Source of the DNA: Halostella litorea
GTDB lineage: Archaea; Halobacteriota; Halobacteria; Halobacteriales; Natronoarchaeaceae
NCBI RefSeq assembly: GCF_004785955.1
Contig: NZ_ML214300.1
Coordinates: 947,789-1,011,788 of the forward strand
Direction: 5' to 3'
Length of the DNA: 64,000 nucleotides
Within the stretch, counting starts at the first letter, position 1. The number at the start of each line of letters is the position of its first letter. Under the pieces are notes generated by a model, which saw only the letters and a program-made list of their open reading frames with translations, was not told the origin of the DNA and ran no database searches. Of this stretch, positions 50,557 to 59,409 are shown piece by piece. Position numbers and translations under genes: made by a program.

Positions 50557-51075
50557 ATGCAACGGGGCTTCTACATCGGCAGGTTCCAGCCCTTCCACAA
50601 CGGCCACCGCAACATGGTACAGGCTATCGCCGAGGACGTCGACGAACTCGTCCTCGGCATCGGGAGCGCCGGGGACTCCCACAGCAAGCACGACCCCTTC
50701 ACCGCGGGCGAGCGGATCATGATGGTGACGAAGGCGCTGGTCGACGTCGACCTCGTGACCTACGCCGTCCCCATCGAGGACCTGGACCGCAACTCCGTGT
50801 GGGTGAGCCACGTCCAGAGCATGAGCCCCGACTTCGACGTCGCCTACTCGAACAACCCCCTCGTGATCCAGCTGTTCAACGAGGCCGGCGTGGAGGTGCG
50901 CCAGTCGCCGATGTTCAACCGCGACGTCCTGGAGGGGACGGAGGTCCGCGAGCGCATGATCAAGGGCACCAACTGGCAGCCGCTGGTGCCGGACCCCGTC
51001 GTCGAGGTCATCCAAGAGATCGGCGGGATCGAGCGCATCCAGCGGGTCAGCGAGAGCGACAGCAACGGCGAGTGA
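50557..51075 (+). CDS. nadM: archaeal nicotinamide-nucleotide adenylyltransferase
   Basis: 172 residues. Joins NMN (or nicotinate mononucleotide) and ATP to make the dinucleotide. The nucleotidyltransferase HxGH is in GRFQPFHNGHRN, followed by IGSAGDSHSKHDPFTAGER; the second motif is in LEGTEVRERMIKG. The last step of NAD synthesis; the salvage enzyme nicotinate phosphoribosyltransferase lies at 62593-63741. The stop overlaps the start of the SAM hydrolase gene by one base (TGATG). Confidence 0.96.
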   Translation: MQRGFYIGRFQPFHNGHRNMVQAIAEDVDELVLGIGSAGDSHSKHDPFTAGERIMMVTKALVDVDLVTYAVPIEDLDRNSVWVSHVQSMSPDFDVAYSNNPLVIQLFNEAGVEVRQSPMFNRDVLEGTEVRERMIKGTNWQPLVPDPVVEVIQEIGGIERIQRVSESDSNGE

Positions 51076-51875
51076 TGATCACGCTCGCCACCGACTTCGG
51101 CTCGCCGTACCCCGCGGCGATGAAGGGCGTGATCCTGAACGAGAGCGACGCCCGCCTGGTCGACGTCGCCCACGACTTGCCGCGGCAGGACGTGCGCGCG
51201 GCGGCGTTCTGGCTCCGCGAGGTGCTCCCGTGGTTCCCGCCGGCCGTCCACCTCGCCGTCGTCGACCCCGGCGTCGGCACGGACCGCGCCGCCGTCGTCG
51301 CCCGCGCCGGCGGCCACGCGCTCGTCGGGCCGGACAACGGCGTGCTGGTGCCGGCGGCACGGAAACTCGCCGGCGGCGGCGCCGTCGAGTGGTTCGCCAT
51401 CGACGAGGACGCGGCCGAGGTGCCACGCCCCGCGGCGGGCGAAGCGGCGGAGCCGCGACGCAGGAGCAACACGTTCCACGGCCGCGACGTGTTCGCCCCG
51501 GCCGCCGCCGCGGTCCACGAGGCCGGCGTCGCCGACCTCGGCTCGCTGGACCGGCTGACGCCCGTCGACGGGGTCAAGGACCTGACCTTCCCCGACCCGA
51601 CCGTCGAGGACGACGCCGTCGTCGGCGAGGTGCTCGTCGTCGACGGCTTCGGCAACGCCATCACGAACGTCCCCGGGGACGTGGTGGCCGCGCTGGACGC
51701 CGTGACCGTGAACGGCCAGTCGGTCCCCGTCGGCGAGACGTTCGCCGCGGTGCCGGAGGGGCAGTGGCTCGTCACCGTCGGCAGCCACGGCAACGTCGAA
51801 CTCGACGTGAATCGCGGGCGCGGCGACGAGGCGTTCGGCGTGGAGCCGGGGGACGCGGTGCGGCTGGAACTCTAG
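51075..51875 (+). CDS. SAM hydrolase (SAM hydroxide adenosyltransferase, DUF62)
   Basis: 266 residues, fold of the fluorinase/chlorinase family. Non-halogenating members cleave S-adenosylmethionine with water to adenosine and methionine. ITLATDFGSPYPAAMKGV, the catalytic Asp-Arg-His set around VVDPGVGTDR and NTFHGRDVFAP, and the C-terminal VDGFGNAITNVP are family marks. The loop EVPRPAAGEAAEPRRRSN before NTFHGRD looks slightly longer than usual and basic. Coupled to nadM; both handle adenosine-bearing cofactors. Confidence 0.93.
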   Translation: MITLATDFGSPYPAAMKGVILNESDARLVDVAHDLPRQDVRAAAFWLREVLPWFPPAVHLAVVDPGVGTDRAAVVARAGGHALVGPDNGVLVPAARKLAGGGAVEWFAIDEDAAEVPRPAAGEAAEPRRRSNTFHGRDVFAPAAAAVHEAGVADLGSLDRLTPVDGVKDLTFPDPTVEDDAVVGEVLVVDGFGNAITNVPGDVVAALDAVTVNGQSVPVGETFAAVPEGQWLVTVGSHGNVELDVNRGRGDEAFGVEPGDAVRLEL

Positions 51876-51947
51876 CGCACGCACCGTCGCAGTATTCTGT
51901 CTCGGCCGTTAACATTTTCATCGGCCAACATTAGGTATCGAACATCT

Positions 51948-54900
51948 ATGGGATCCGAACAGCCGCCGCCGGGAGACGCCGGTAGCGAGGGGACGCTGCC
52001 GGTACGTCGGCGGACGGTGCTCAAGTCCGCTGCGGGGTCGCTGGGCGTCGGGGTCGTCGGGGGCGCGGGGACCGCCGCCGGACGGGACGCGGCGACGCTC
52101 TCGGAGGGGTTCGAGGACTACGCGGTCGGCGACTACCCGAACGGGTGGAAGAAGAACGGAAACACCGACCAACAGGTCGTCGACGCGCCGACAGCCAGCG
52201 GCAGCAGGGCGCTGCGGCTGACAGGCAGTTCGGGCAGCTGCTGGGAGGCGATCGCGAACGCGCCGATAGAGCTGCCGGAGTCCGGCTCCGCGACGCTGCG
52301 GCTCTCGGTGTACCCGACGACGAACGGCGAGGTCGGCTGCCACGACAACCGCGGGGACGTCGGCCTCGGGACGAGCGCCGAGTCGTGGGACGACGGCGAC
52401 GGCTGGCGGCTGGTCCAGTTCGGCCTCGACGGCCGGCTGGTCGGCCCCGGCGGCACCGACCTCGGGCCGTACGAGACCGGACAGTGGCAGACCCTGGAGT
52501 TCACCTACGACCGGACGGACACGGGGGTCAGCCTCAGCTTCGCCGTCGACGGCGAGGAGCGCGGGTCGGCGACCCGGCCGGTCACCGACTTCGAGAACGA
52601 CATCTCGTGGCTCACGCTGTCCAGCGGCGAGTTCACGGTGTACTGGGACGACGTGGTGCTGACGACCGGCGACGGCGGCGGGCCGTCGGCGGCGTTCACC
52701 TTCTCGCCCTCGGAGCCGGTGACGGACGAGACGGTGCAGTTCGACGCCGGCGGCTCCGAGGACCCCGACGGCAGCATCGCGAGCTACGAGTGGGACTTCA
52801 CCGGGGACGGCTCGTTCGACGTTACGGGGCGGACCGTCGACCACCGGTTCACCGACGACGTCGACTACGACGTGACGCTCCGGGTGACCGACGACGCCGG
52901 GAACCAGGACACGACGACCCGGACGGTCCCGGTCAGCGGGGCCAACAGCCAGCCGGACGCCGCGTTCACCTACTCGCCGTCGGACCCCGCCGTGGGCGAC
53001 AAGGTGACGTTCGACGCCGGCCCGTCCGCCGACCCCGACGGGACGGTTCAGGCGTACAACTGGGACCTCAACGGGAGCGGCACCGCGGACGTGCGCGGCG
53101 AGGTCGTCCGCCACACGTACGAGTCGGCCGGGGAGTACACGGTGACGCTCGCAGTCGAGGACGACGACGGGAGCCACGACACAGCCCAGCGGACGGTCCC
53201 GGTCGGCGAGGGCAACGCCGGCCCCACCGCCGACTTCACCGTCTCGCCGTCGGACCCGGCGGTCGGCGAGCGAGTGACCCTCGACGGCAGCCCCGCGAGC
53301 GATCCCGACGGCAGCATCGCCAGCTACGAGTGGGACGTCGACGGCGACGGCAGCTACGAGACGGGGGGTCAGGCGGTCGGCGTGACGTACGACTCGGCGG
53401 GGACGTACGACGTGACGCTGCGGGTCACGGACGACGACGGCGCGACCGACACCGCGACCGGGACCGTCGGCGTCGCGACGGCGAACGAGCCGCCGTCCGC
53501 GGCGTTCGACTACGCCCCGGCCGACCCGGCGGTCGACGAGCGGGTCACCCTCGACGCGTCCGGGTCGACGGACCCGGACGGGACGGTCGCGACCTACGAG
53601 TGGGACCTCGACGGCGACGGCAGCTACGAGGCGACCGGCCGAACCGTCGACCACGCGTTCGGCGAGGCGGGCGACCACGCGGTCACGCTCCGGGTGGCCG
53701 ACGACGCCGGCGCGACGGACGACGTGACCCGGACCGTGTCCGTCGCCGAGCTACAGGGGCCGGAGCCGGACATCTCGGTCTCGACCGCCGAGCCGGCGCT
53801 CGGCGAGGAGGTCACGTTCGACGCGTCCGGCTCCACCGACCCCGACGGAACGGTCGCGACCTACGAGTGGGACCTCGACGGCGACGGGGAGTACGAGAGC
53901 CGCGGCCAGCGAGTGGCCCACCGGTTCGAGACGGCCGAGTCGACGGAGGTGTCCCTGCGGATCACGGACGACGACGGGCTGAAGGGCGTCGCCCGGCGGG
54001 AGGTAAACGTCGGCGCGACGTTCCGCAGCCGGCGCTCGGAGAAGCTCGACCTCGCGGAGTCGATCGACGACGACTCGGTCCTCTCCACGCTCGACCCGCT
54101 GACGGAGGTTGCCGGCGACCGGGAGCTCGCGGCGTACACGATCGGCGAACTGGAGACGGCGGCCGCCACCGGGGAGATCAGCCCGGGCGCGGGCAACGAG
54201 GCCGTCCGCCGGCTGCGTATCGGCGAGGAGGCGACCCACGGCGTGCTGGAGGCGATAGGTCCCGGCAACGACACCACCGGGCTGCGGTTCGCCCGGCGGC
54301 TCGCGGAGTCGGTGTGTAGCGCGGGGATCAAGCTCCTGCTGTTCAAGATCGCCATCGGCGAGAAGCTCGCGTCGATGGCGTCCGGAGTGCTGGCGAGCGG
54401 CCTGCTGTACACGGCCGGGGAGACGATCGCCGACGGGGTCGACTACCTGTTTACGAACATGCTCCCGGCCGACGACGGCCGGACCGAAGCACGCACGGAG
54501 GCGAAATCGGAGTGCCGGAACCTCTGGGGCGACATCGCCGCGGGGGCGGCGGCGACGGCCGACCTCATCGCCGAGGCGATAGAGAGCCTCGCGGACGTCG
54601 TCGAGGGGATCGTCCGCGCCACCGTCGAGTTCTCCCGCGTCGCCCCGCTGTCGATGTCGTCGCCGCCGGAGTCGCTCGGGGACATCGCGTTCGGAACCAG
54701 CATCTGGAAGGAACAGATCCAGTTACACAGCGGGTTCCAGCCCGACAGCGTGGCGGGCGGGCTCCCGGGGAGCACGGCCGCGGTCGAACGGGCCCGCGAC
54801 GACGCCGTCGCCACCGTCAAACGGAACTTCGAGAGCATCGCGTCGGACCTCGACACGCTGAAGCAGGACCTCGGCGACTTCAACGTCGTCGACTCGGTCG

Positions 54901-55115
54901 CCGACATCGGCGAAGCGGACTCCTGGGCCGACTACGGCCTCCAGGCCCTGCAGGCGCTCGTCTCGCTGCTGTCGAGCATCTTCAGCCTGCTCGTGGAGAG
55001 CTTCGCGGTCGGCGCGACCGGCACCGCGATCCTGATCGCACGCAAGATACACGCGGAGGTCGTCGACAGCGCGCTCGCCGGCGAACACCGCGTCGACGGC
55101 TGGACGCCGGGGTAA
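51948..55115 (+). CDS. Tat-exported protein with five PKD repeats and a large unknown C-terminal domain
   Basis: 1055 residues. A twin-arginine signal (RRRTVLKSAAGSLGVGVVGG, residues 20-39) without lipobox is followed by a concanavalin/LamG-like beta-sandwich (about 50-243, starting SEGFEDYAVGDYPNGW). Five PKD domains of about 89 residues follow (nt 52681-54018), each with a DPDG / YEWD / DVTLRVTDD pattern. The last 365 residues match nothing I know: helical, with hydrophobic stretches near SMASGVLASGLLYTAG and ALVSLLSSIFSLLVESFAVG that could insert in a membrane. First gene of a three-gene unit. Neighbouring PKDs are nearly identical at DNA level in places, suggesting recent expansion. Confidence 0.85.
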   Translation: MGSEQPPPGDAGSEGTLPVRRRTVLKSAAGSLGVGVVGGAGTAAGRDAATLSEGFEDYAVGDYPNGWKKNGNTDQQVVDAPTASGSRALRLTGSSGSCWEAIANAPIELPESGSATLRLSVYPTTNGEVGCHDNRGDVGLGTSAESWDDGDGWRLVQFGLDGRLVGPGGTDLGPYETGQWQTLEFTYDRTDTGVSLSFAVDGEERGSATRPVTDFENDISWLTLSSGEFTVYWDDVVLTTGDGGGPSAAFTFSPSEPVTDETVQFDAGGSEDPDGSIASYEWDFTGDGSFDVTGRTVDHRFTDDVDYDVTLRVTDDAGNQDTTTRTVPVSGANSQPDAAFTYSPSDPAVGDKVTFDAGPSADPDGTVQAYNWDLNGSGTADVRGEVVRHTYESAGEYTVTLAVEDDDGSHDTAQRTVPVGEGNAGPTADFTVSPSDPAVGERVTLDGSPASDPDGSIASYEWDVDGDGSYETGGQAVGVTYDSAGTYDVTLRVTDDDGATDTATGTVGVATANEPPSAAFDYAPADPAVDERVTLDASGSTDPDGTVATYEWDLDGDGSYEATGRTVDHAFGEAGDHAVTLRVADDAGATDDVTRTVSVAELQGPEPDISVSTAEPALGEEVTFDASGSTDPDGTVATYEWDLDGDGEYESRGQRVAHRFETAESTEVSLRITDDDGLKGVARREVNVGATFRSRRSEKLDLAESIDDDSVLSTLDPLTEVAGDRELAAYTIGELETAAATGEISPGAGNEAVRRLRIGEEATHGVLEAIGPGNDTTGLRFARRLAESVCSAGIKLLLFKIAIGEKLASMASGVLASGLLYTAGETIADGVDYLFTNMLPADDGRTEARTEAKSECRNLWGDIAAGAAATADLIAEAIESLADVVEGIVRATVEFSRVAPLSMSSPPESLGDIAFGTSIWKEQIQLHSGFQPDSVAGGLPGSTAAVERARDDAVATVKRNFESIASDLDTLKQDLGDFNVVDSVADIGEADSWADYGLQALQALVSLLSSIFSLLVESFAVGATGTAILIARKIHAEVVDSALAGEHRVDGWTPG

Positions 55116-55118
55116 CAG

Positions 55119-56111
55119 ATGACGGACATCCCACACCACCACGACCGACTCGCCGAGGCGATCCGAACCGGAGACATCGAGACGGCGCTCGACGCCCAGC
55201 GGGCGATCACCGAGGCCAGCCCGCCGCTTCCGGAACTGCTCGACGAGTTCCGGACGGCGGTTGAGCGCGGCGACGACGCGCAGGCCGAGACGCTCCTGAG
55301 ACGGATCGAGGGCCGGATACAGGAGCGCAGACCGGAGGAGCGGTCGTCCGTCGAACAGGCGGCGCTGACCCGCGAGGAGGACGACCCGGACCGGGAGACG
55401 CTGGCGGCGTTGCAGGCACACATCGAGAACGCGACCGAGACGAGCCTCGACAGGGCCGGCTTCCTCGGGGCCGCGACGACGTATCTGGAGGACCGGTCGG
55501 CCGATACCGGCGACGTCACCGACGCGGCCGACACGCTCCAGGGCAAGGAGCGGGATCTACAGTCGTCGGCCGAGAGCGTCGCCGAGACGCTCGAATCGAC
55601 GACGCTCCCCGCCAGCGTCGAGGTCGTCGCGATCGACGGGGCCGCGACCGAGCGGGCCGTCGACGAGGAGTTCGCCGTCGCGGCCACCGTCGAGAACGTC
55701 GGCGACCGCCGCGCCGGGGACGTGACGGTGACCGTCGAGGCCGAGGACGGGTTGGTCGCCAGCCCGGACCGGCGTGGGCCGGTCCCGGTCGAACCCGGCC
55801 AGCGCCGCGACGTCGAGTTCACGGTGCTTGCGACGAGGCCCGGGGAGTACTCCCTCGACTTCCGGGTCGACTCCGAGAGCGGCGGCGTCTCCAGCGGCGA
55901 GACCACGGTGGTCGTGCGCGAGGAAGCCGGGGAGCCGGCCACGCCGGTCGAGGCCATCGCCGGGCCGGAGGGCGAGGTGACGTTCGACGGCGTCGTCACC
56001 GCGATCAGCCTCTACAACCAGGACGAACCGGTCCCCGAGACCGACGGGATGACCCTCGACTTCGCCGACGTGGTCGGCGTCATCGCCGCGTACAACCGGC
56101 GGGGGTCATGA
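55119..56111 (+). CDS. CARDB-like / dockerin-like protein without signal peptide
   Basis: 330 residues, three bases after the PKD gene. Residues 1-160 are charged, helical repeats (e.g. HDRLAEAIRTGDIETALDAQ, then ELLDEFRTAVERGDDAQAET), TPR-like in spacing. Residues 165-275 form a CARDB/NEW3-like beta-sandwich (AVAATVENVGDRRAGDVTVT). The C-terminus FDGVVTAISLYNQDE followed by LDFADVVGVIAAYN is dockerin-like, a pair of helices with weakened calcium loops. No signal peptide is visible, which is odd for parts usually found outside the cell. It may ride with a partner or act inside. The stop overlaps the next start. Confidence 0.8.
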   Translation: MTDIPHHHDRLAEAIRTGDIETALDAQRAITEASPPLPELLDEFRTAVERGDDAQAETLLRRIEGRIQERRPEERSSVEQAALTREEDDPDRETLAALQAHIENATETSLDRAGFLGAATTYLEDRSADTGDVTDAADTLQGKERDLQSSAESVAETLESTTLPASVEVVAIDGAATERAVDEEFAVAATVENVGDRRAGDVTVTVEAEDGLVASPDRRGPVPVEPGQRRDVEFTVLATRPGEYSLDFRVDSESGGVSSGETTVVVREEAGEPATPVEAIAGPEGEVTFDGVVTAISLYNQDEPVPETDGMTLDFADVVGVIAAYNRRGS

Positions 56112-57427
56112 GACGGGCGTTCGCCGTCGTGGCCGTCGCCCTGCTGCTCGCGGTCCCGGCCGCCGCCGCGACCGTGCCGATCGCCCTCTCGGTGTCCGAC
56201 CCGGGCGAGACGACCCCGGGAGGCACCGTCGAGGTCACGGTCGCCGTGACGAACGACGGGGACCGGCCGTCGGACGCGATGGGCGTCCGGGTCGAAGGGG
56301 TCCCCGACTCGCTGACCGTCGCCGAGATCCGGTCGCCGAACGGCTCCGTCGCCGCGAACCGCAACTCCGTCTTCTGGACCGACCCGGTGCCGGCCGGCGG
56401 GACGGTGACGGCGACGTACGTTGTCGCGGTCGACGAGGCGGCCCCGACCGACGCCTACGAGTTCACCGTCCGGGCCGCGAGCGGGGACACCGAGACTCGC
56501 CGGAGCGTCACGGTGGACGTGGTGCCCCCGAACCGGGCCCCGGAGGCGTCGGTCGACGCGCCCACCGAGGCGACCGTCGGGGAGGCGGTGACGCTTGACG
56601 GTTCCGGGTCGTCGGACCCTGACGGGACGATCGAACGCTACGAGTGGGACCTCGACGGCGACGGCAGCTACGAGGCGACCGGCGCGACGGTCGAACACGC
56701 CTTCGAGGAGCCCGGGGAGCGGGCGGTCGAACTGCAGGTCACCGACGACGACGGGGCGAAGGCGATGCAGGTGCGCGACGTCCAGGTGCGCGCGGCGACG
56801 ACCGACGGTAGCGGCGACGACGACGGCGACGGGAACACGACTGCGGCGGCGGCCGCCGCCCACGACGGGTCGCCGTTCGACCTGGAGAACGCGCCGCTCC
56901 TCCTGGGGGCCGCGGGCGCGGCGCTGCTCGTCCTGTTCGCCGGCTGGTACCTCGTCGGCGGCGACGACGGCGACGACGCGGCTCCCGCCGACGGCTCCGA
57001 CCCGGGCGCGGCGAGCGGGCCGTCGCGGAGCGGGGATCCCGGACCGACAGACGAGGACGCGCCGCCGGACGACCGGTCCGCGTCGCGGGAACGCGCCGGT
57101 CGCGAGCGGCGGGCGGCGAACGGTAGGCAGGCCGCGGGTGGAACTGGGCGGGTGGCCCGTGGGGAGCCGGACCGGCACGTCGGCGGCGGAGCCACCGCCG
57201 CGGAATCGCGGCCGAACGACGACCCCGCACCGCCGAGCGGCGGCGACGCCGACCCGCCGAGCGCTGCCGCTCCCGACAGCGGACCGGAATCCGGGGCCGG
57301 CACCGAGCCCGAGGGGACCATCGAGTCCCCGGCGTACTGCCCACACTGCGGGGCGGCGCTCGCGGAGTACGACCTGCCGACCCTGGAGTTCTGTCCGGAC
57401 TGCGGATCGGAACTGGACGACAGGTGA
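56108..57427 (+). CDS. membrane protein: CARDB-like + PKD outside, zinc ribbon inside
   Basis: 439 residues. Sec signal peptide (MRRAFAVVAVALLLAVPAAA), CARDB/DUF11-like sandwich (about 25-135: VTVAVTNDGDRPSDAMGVRV), one PKD domain (about 140-235), one membrane helix (about 262-284, LLLGAAGAALLVLFAGWYLV), a long disordered cytoplasmic region, and a C-terminal zinc ribbon CPHCGAAL...CPDCGSEL. The order signal-outside-membrane-ribbon is that of a receptor-like or assembly protein. It is translationally coupled to the previous gene. Its PKD shares 46 consecutive identical bases with the fourth PKD of the first gene. Confidence 0.83.
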   Translation: MRRAFAVVAVALLLAVPAAAATVPIALSVSDPGETTPGGTVEVTVAVTNDGDRPSDAMGVRVEGVPDSLTVAEIRSPNGSVAANRNSVFWTDPVPAGGTVTATYVVAVDEAAPTDAYEFTVRAASGDTETRRSVTVDVVPPNRAPEASVDAPTEATVGEAVTLDGSGSSDPDGTIERYEWDLDGDGSYEATGATVEHAFEEPGERAVELQVTDDDGAKAMQVRDVQVRAATTDGSGDDDGDGNTTAAAAAAHDGSPFDLENAPLLLGAAGAALLVLFAGWYLVGGDDGDDAAPADGSDPGAASGPSRSGDPGPTDEDAPPDDRSASRERAGRERRAANGRQAAGGTGRVARGEPDRHVGGGATAAESRPNDDPAPPSGGDADPPSAAAPDSGPESGAGTEPEGTIESPAYCPHCGAALAEYDLPTLEFCPDCGSELDDR

Positions 57428-57443
57428 GCGGCCGGCGACCCGT

Positions 57444-57659
57444 TACGCGCGCTTCTCGACGCGCCGGACCCCCTCCAGGAGGGAGCGCCGTTCGAAGTAC
57501 GCGAGTTCGGCCACGACGACCAGCGTCGCGACGGCCACCACCGTCACGAACGCGCCGCGCCGGTCGACGTAGAGGTGACAGCAACAGCGGGAAAAACAGC
57601 GCGGTCCCGGCGACGCCGACGGAGGTAAAAGTCGCGGACGGGCGGAGGCGGTTACCGCG
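57444..57659 (-). pseudogene. remnant of a small two-helix membrane protein
   Basis: No intact gene of the usual kind fits this 232-base gap, but the minus strand reads like a broken membrane protein. One frame gives SVGVAGTALFFPLLL; a shift of one base then gives CHLYVDRRGAFVTVVAVATL and ...VVVAELAYFERRSLLEGV, ending at a stop at 57446-57444. The second part could alternatively be a 34-residue single-helix protein starting at a GTG. The composition (hydrophobic core, basic and acidic flanks) is too membrane-like to be chance, but a start codon for the first part is missing. Confidence 0.35.
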
Positions 57660-59246
57660 TCACTCCGCGGAGATGACGTCGTCGATGCGGGCGATCATCG
57701 TCGCGGCCTCGGTGGCCGACTGGATGGCCTCGCGCTTGACGGCCACGGGGTCGACGATGCCGTGCTCGACGGGGTCGCCGACCTCGCCGGACTGGCCGTC
57801 GGTGATGAGGCCCGCGCGGCCCTCGGCGTCGTAGGCGGCCCGGAGGTCGACGAGGGCGTCGATCGGGTCCATGCCCGCGTTCTCGGCCAGCGTGCGCGGG
57901 AGCACGTCGAGCGCGTCGGCGAACGCCTCGACGGCGAGTTGCTCGCGGCCCTCCGTGCCGGTCGCGGCGTCGCGGACCGCGTCGGCGGCCGCGATCTCGC
58001 TGGCCCCCGCGCCGGGGACGACCTGCCCCGTCTCGGCGGCGGCGATGACGACGTCGAGCGCGTCGTTGACGGCCCGTTCCAGTTCGTCGGCGACGTGTTC
58101 GGTGCCGCCGCGGACGAACAGCGTGACGGATTCGGCGGCCGCGCCGCCCTCGACGAACGCCAGTTCGTCGTCGCCGAACGCCTCGGTGCGGACGCGGTCC
58201 GCGCTGCCGAAGTCGTCGTCCGCCAGGTCGTCGAGCGCGCCGACGCGGGCCGCGCCCGTCGCCCGGGCGATCCCCTTCGCGTCGTCGTCGTCGACGCCGG
58301 AGAAGGCGAGGATCCCGCGCTTCGAGAGGTAGGAGGCGACCCGGTCGTCGAGGTCGCCGGTCGTGAAGGCGACGTCGACGCCCGCGTCGTCGAGCGTCTC
58401 GGCGTACTCGCGGAGCTCGCGCTCCTCGGACTCCATGGCGGTGGTCAGCTGGTCGACGGAGTCGACGGAGTACTCGGCGTCGACGTCGCCCGTGTTGACC
58501 TCCAGGTCCACGTCGAGGACGGCGATCGTCGCGTCCTCGACCGCGCGGGGCATCCCGTCGTTGGCCGGGTCCTCGTCGAGGACGATCCCCTCGACGAGTT
58601 CGGTCGCCGTCGAACTCGCGCCGACGCGCGTGTGGACGGTGACCGCGTCGCGGTCGACGCCGTCGTCCGTCCGGGCGTGGGCCACGGCGTCGACGACCGT
58701 CCGGGCCAGCGCCTCGGCGGCGACGCCGCCGGTGCCCTTGCCGGTCATGCTGGACTCGGCGACCTGGGCGAGCAGGTCGTCGTCAACGTCCGCGTCGACG
58801 GCCTGGTCCTGGACGGCGTCGACGGCCACCTCGGCGGCGGCGTGGTACCCCTCGACGATCGTCGTCGGGTGGACGTCGTCCTCCAGCAGGCTCTCGGCCT
58901 TGGCGAGGAGCTGGCCCGCGAGCACGGCGGCGGTCGTGGTGCCGTCGCCGACCTCCTCCTCCTGGGACTCGGCGACCTCGACTATCATCTCGGCGGCGGG
59001 GTGTTCGATGTCCATCTCCTGGAGGATCGTCGCGCCGTCGTTCGTGATGACGACGTCGCCGGAGTCGGAGACGAGCATCTTGTCCATCCCGCGGGGGCCG
59101 AGCGTCGTCCGGACGGCCTCGTTGACCGCCTTCCCGGCCGAGATGTTGGACTGCTGGGCGTCCTTCCCGTGTGTTCGCTGGCTGTCCTCCGAGAGTACGA
59201 ACATCGGCTGTCCGCCCATGCGCTGCTGTGGGTTCGAGTCTGCCAT
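57660..59246 (-). CDS. thermosome (group II chaperonin) subunit
   Basis: 528 residues. ATP-driven folding chamber subunit, cytosolic. ATP motifs are [40 protein letters not shown] and [10 protein letters not shown]. The start at 59246 ([20 protein letters not shown]) is standard. Unlike many thermosome subunits it lacks the Gly-Gly-Met repeat tail, ending RIDDVISAE. Haloarchaea have two or three paralogues; this one could be any. A TATA-like box 33-41 bases upstream indicates a short leader. Confidence 0.95.
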   Translation of the reverse strand: MADSNPQQRMGGQPMFVLSEDSQRTHGKDAQQSNISAGKAVNEAVRTTLGPRGMDKMLVSDSGDVVITNDGATILQEMDIEHPAAEMIVEVAESQEEEVGDGTTTAAVLAGQLLAKAESLLEDDVHPTTIVEGYHAAAEVAVDAVQDQAVDADVDDDLLAQVAESSMTGKGTGGVAAEALARTVVDAVAHARTDDGVDRDAVTVHTRVGASSTATELVEGIVLDEDPANDGMPRAVEDATIAVLDVDLEVNTGDVDAEYSVDSVDQLTTAMESEERELREYAETLDDAGVDVAFTTGDLDDRVASYLSKRGILAFSGVDDDDAKGIARATGAARVGALDDLADDDFGSADRVRTEAFGDDELAFVEGGAAAESVTLFVRGGTEHVADELERAVNDALDVVIAAAETGQVVPGAGASEIAAADAVRDAATGTEGREQLAVEAFADALDVLPRTLAENAGMDPIDALVDLRAAYDAEGRAGLITDGQSGEVGDPVEHGIVDPVAVKREAIQSATEAATMIARIDDVISAE

Positions 59247-59278
59247 GGTGAATCCTCGCCTACGAATCGTTTGCGGTT

Positions 59279-59287
59279 CTATATAAA
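59279..59287 (-). promoter_or_regulatory. TATA-like box of the thermosome gene
   Basis: Minus-strand TTTATATAG within an AT-rich run (59279-59292), 33-41 bases before the ATG, giving a leader of roughly 8-14 bases. Thermosome promoters in Haloferax are heat-inducible; I do not see a specific heat-shock element. Confidence 0.55.
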
Positions 59288-59409
59288 TATTGGTGGTCCC
59301 GGGCGGGCGAACCGCAAGCAATCGTCGGGGCGGGCGTGACGACGGCCGCGGGCGCCCCGCCCCGGAGGAACCGATATCCAGAAATACCGCGACCGGGAAC
59401 GTCCACGAA

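Noticed and set aside
51918-53678. A 586-codon minus-strand frame opposite the PKD gene
   Set aside because: Repetitive only because the PKD repeats are repetitive; no plausible protein composition.
53577-53900. Repeated GAC-rich tracts (GACGGCGACGGC) as possible microsatellites
   Set aside because: They encode Asp-Gly calcium-type loops and follow the strong GAC codon bias.
52681-54018. Regular repeats of about 270 bases that could suggest a tandem-repeat or CRISPR-like array
   Set aside because: They are in-frame PKD domain repeats inside one gene, not short repeats with spacers.
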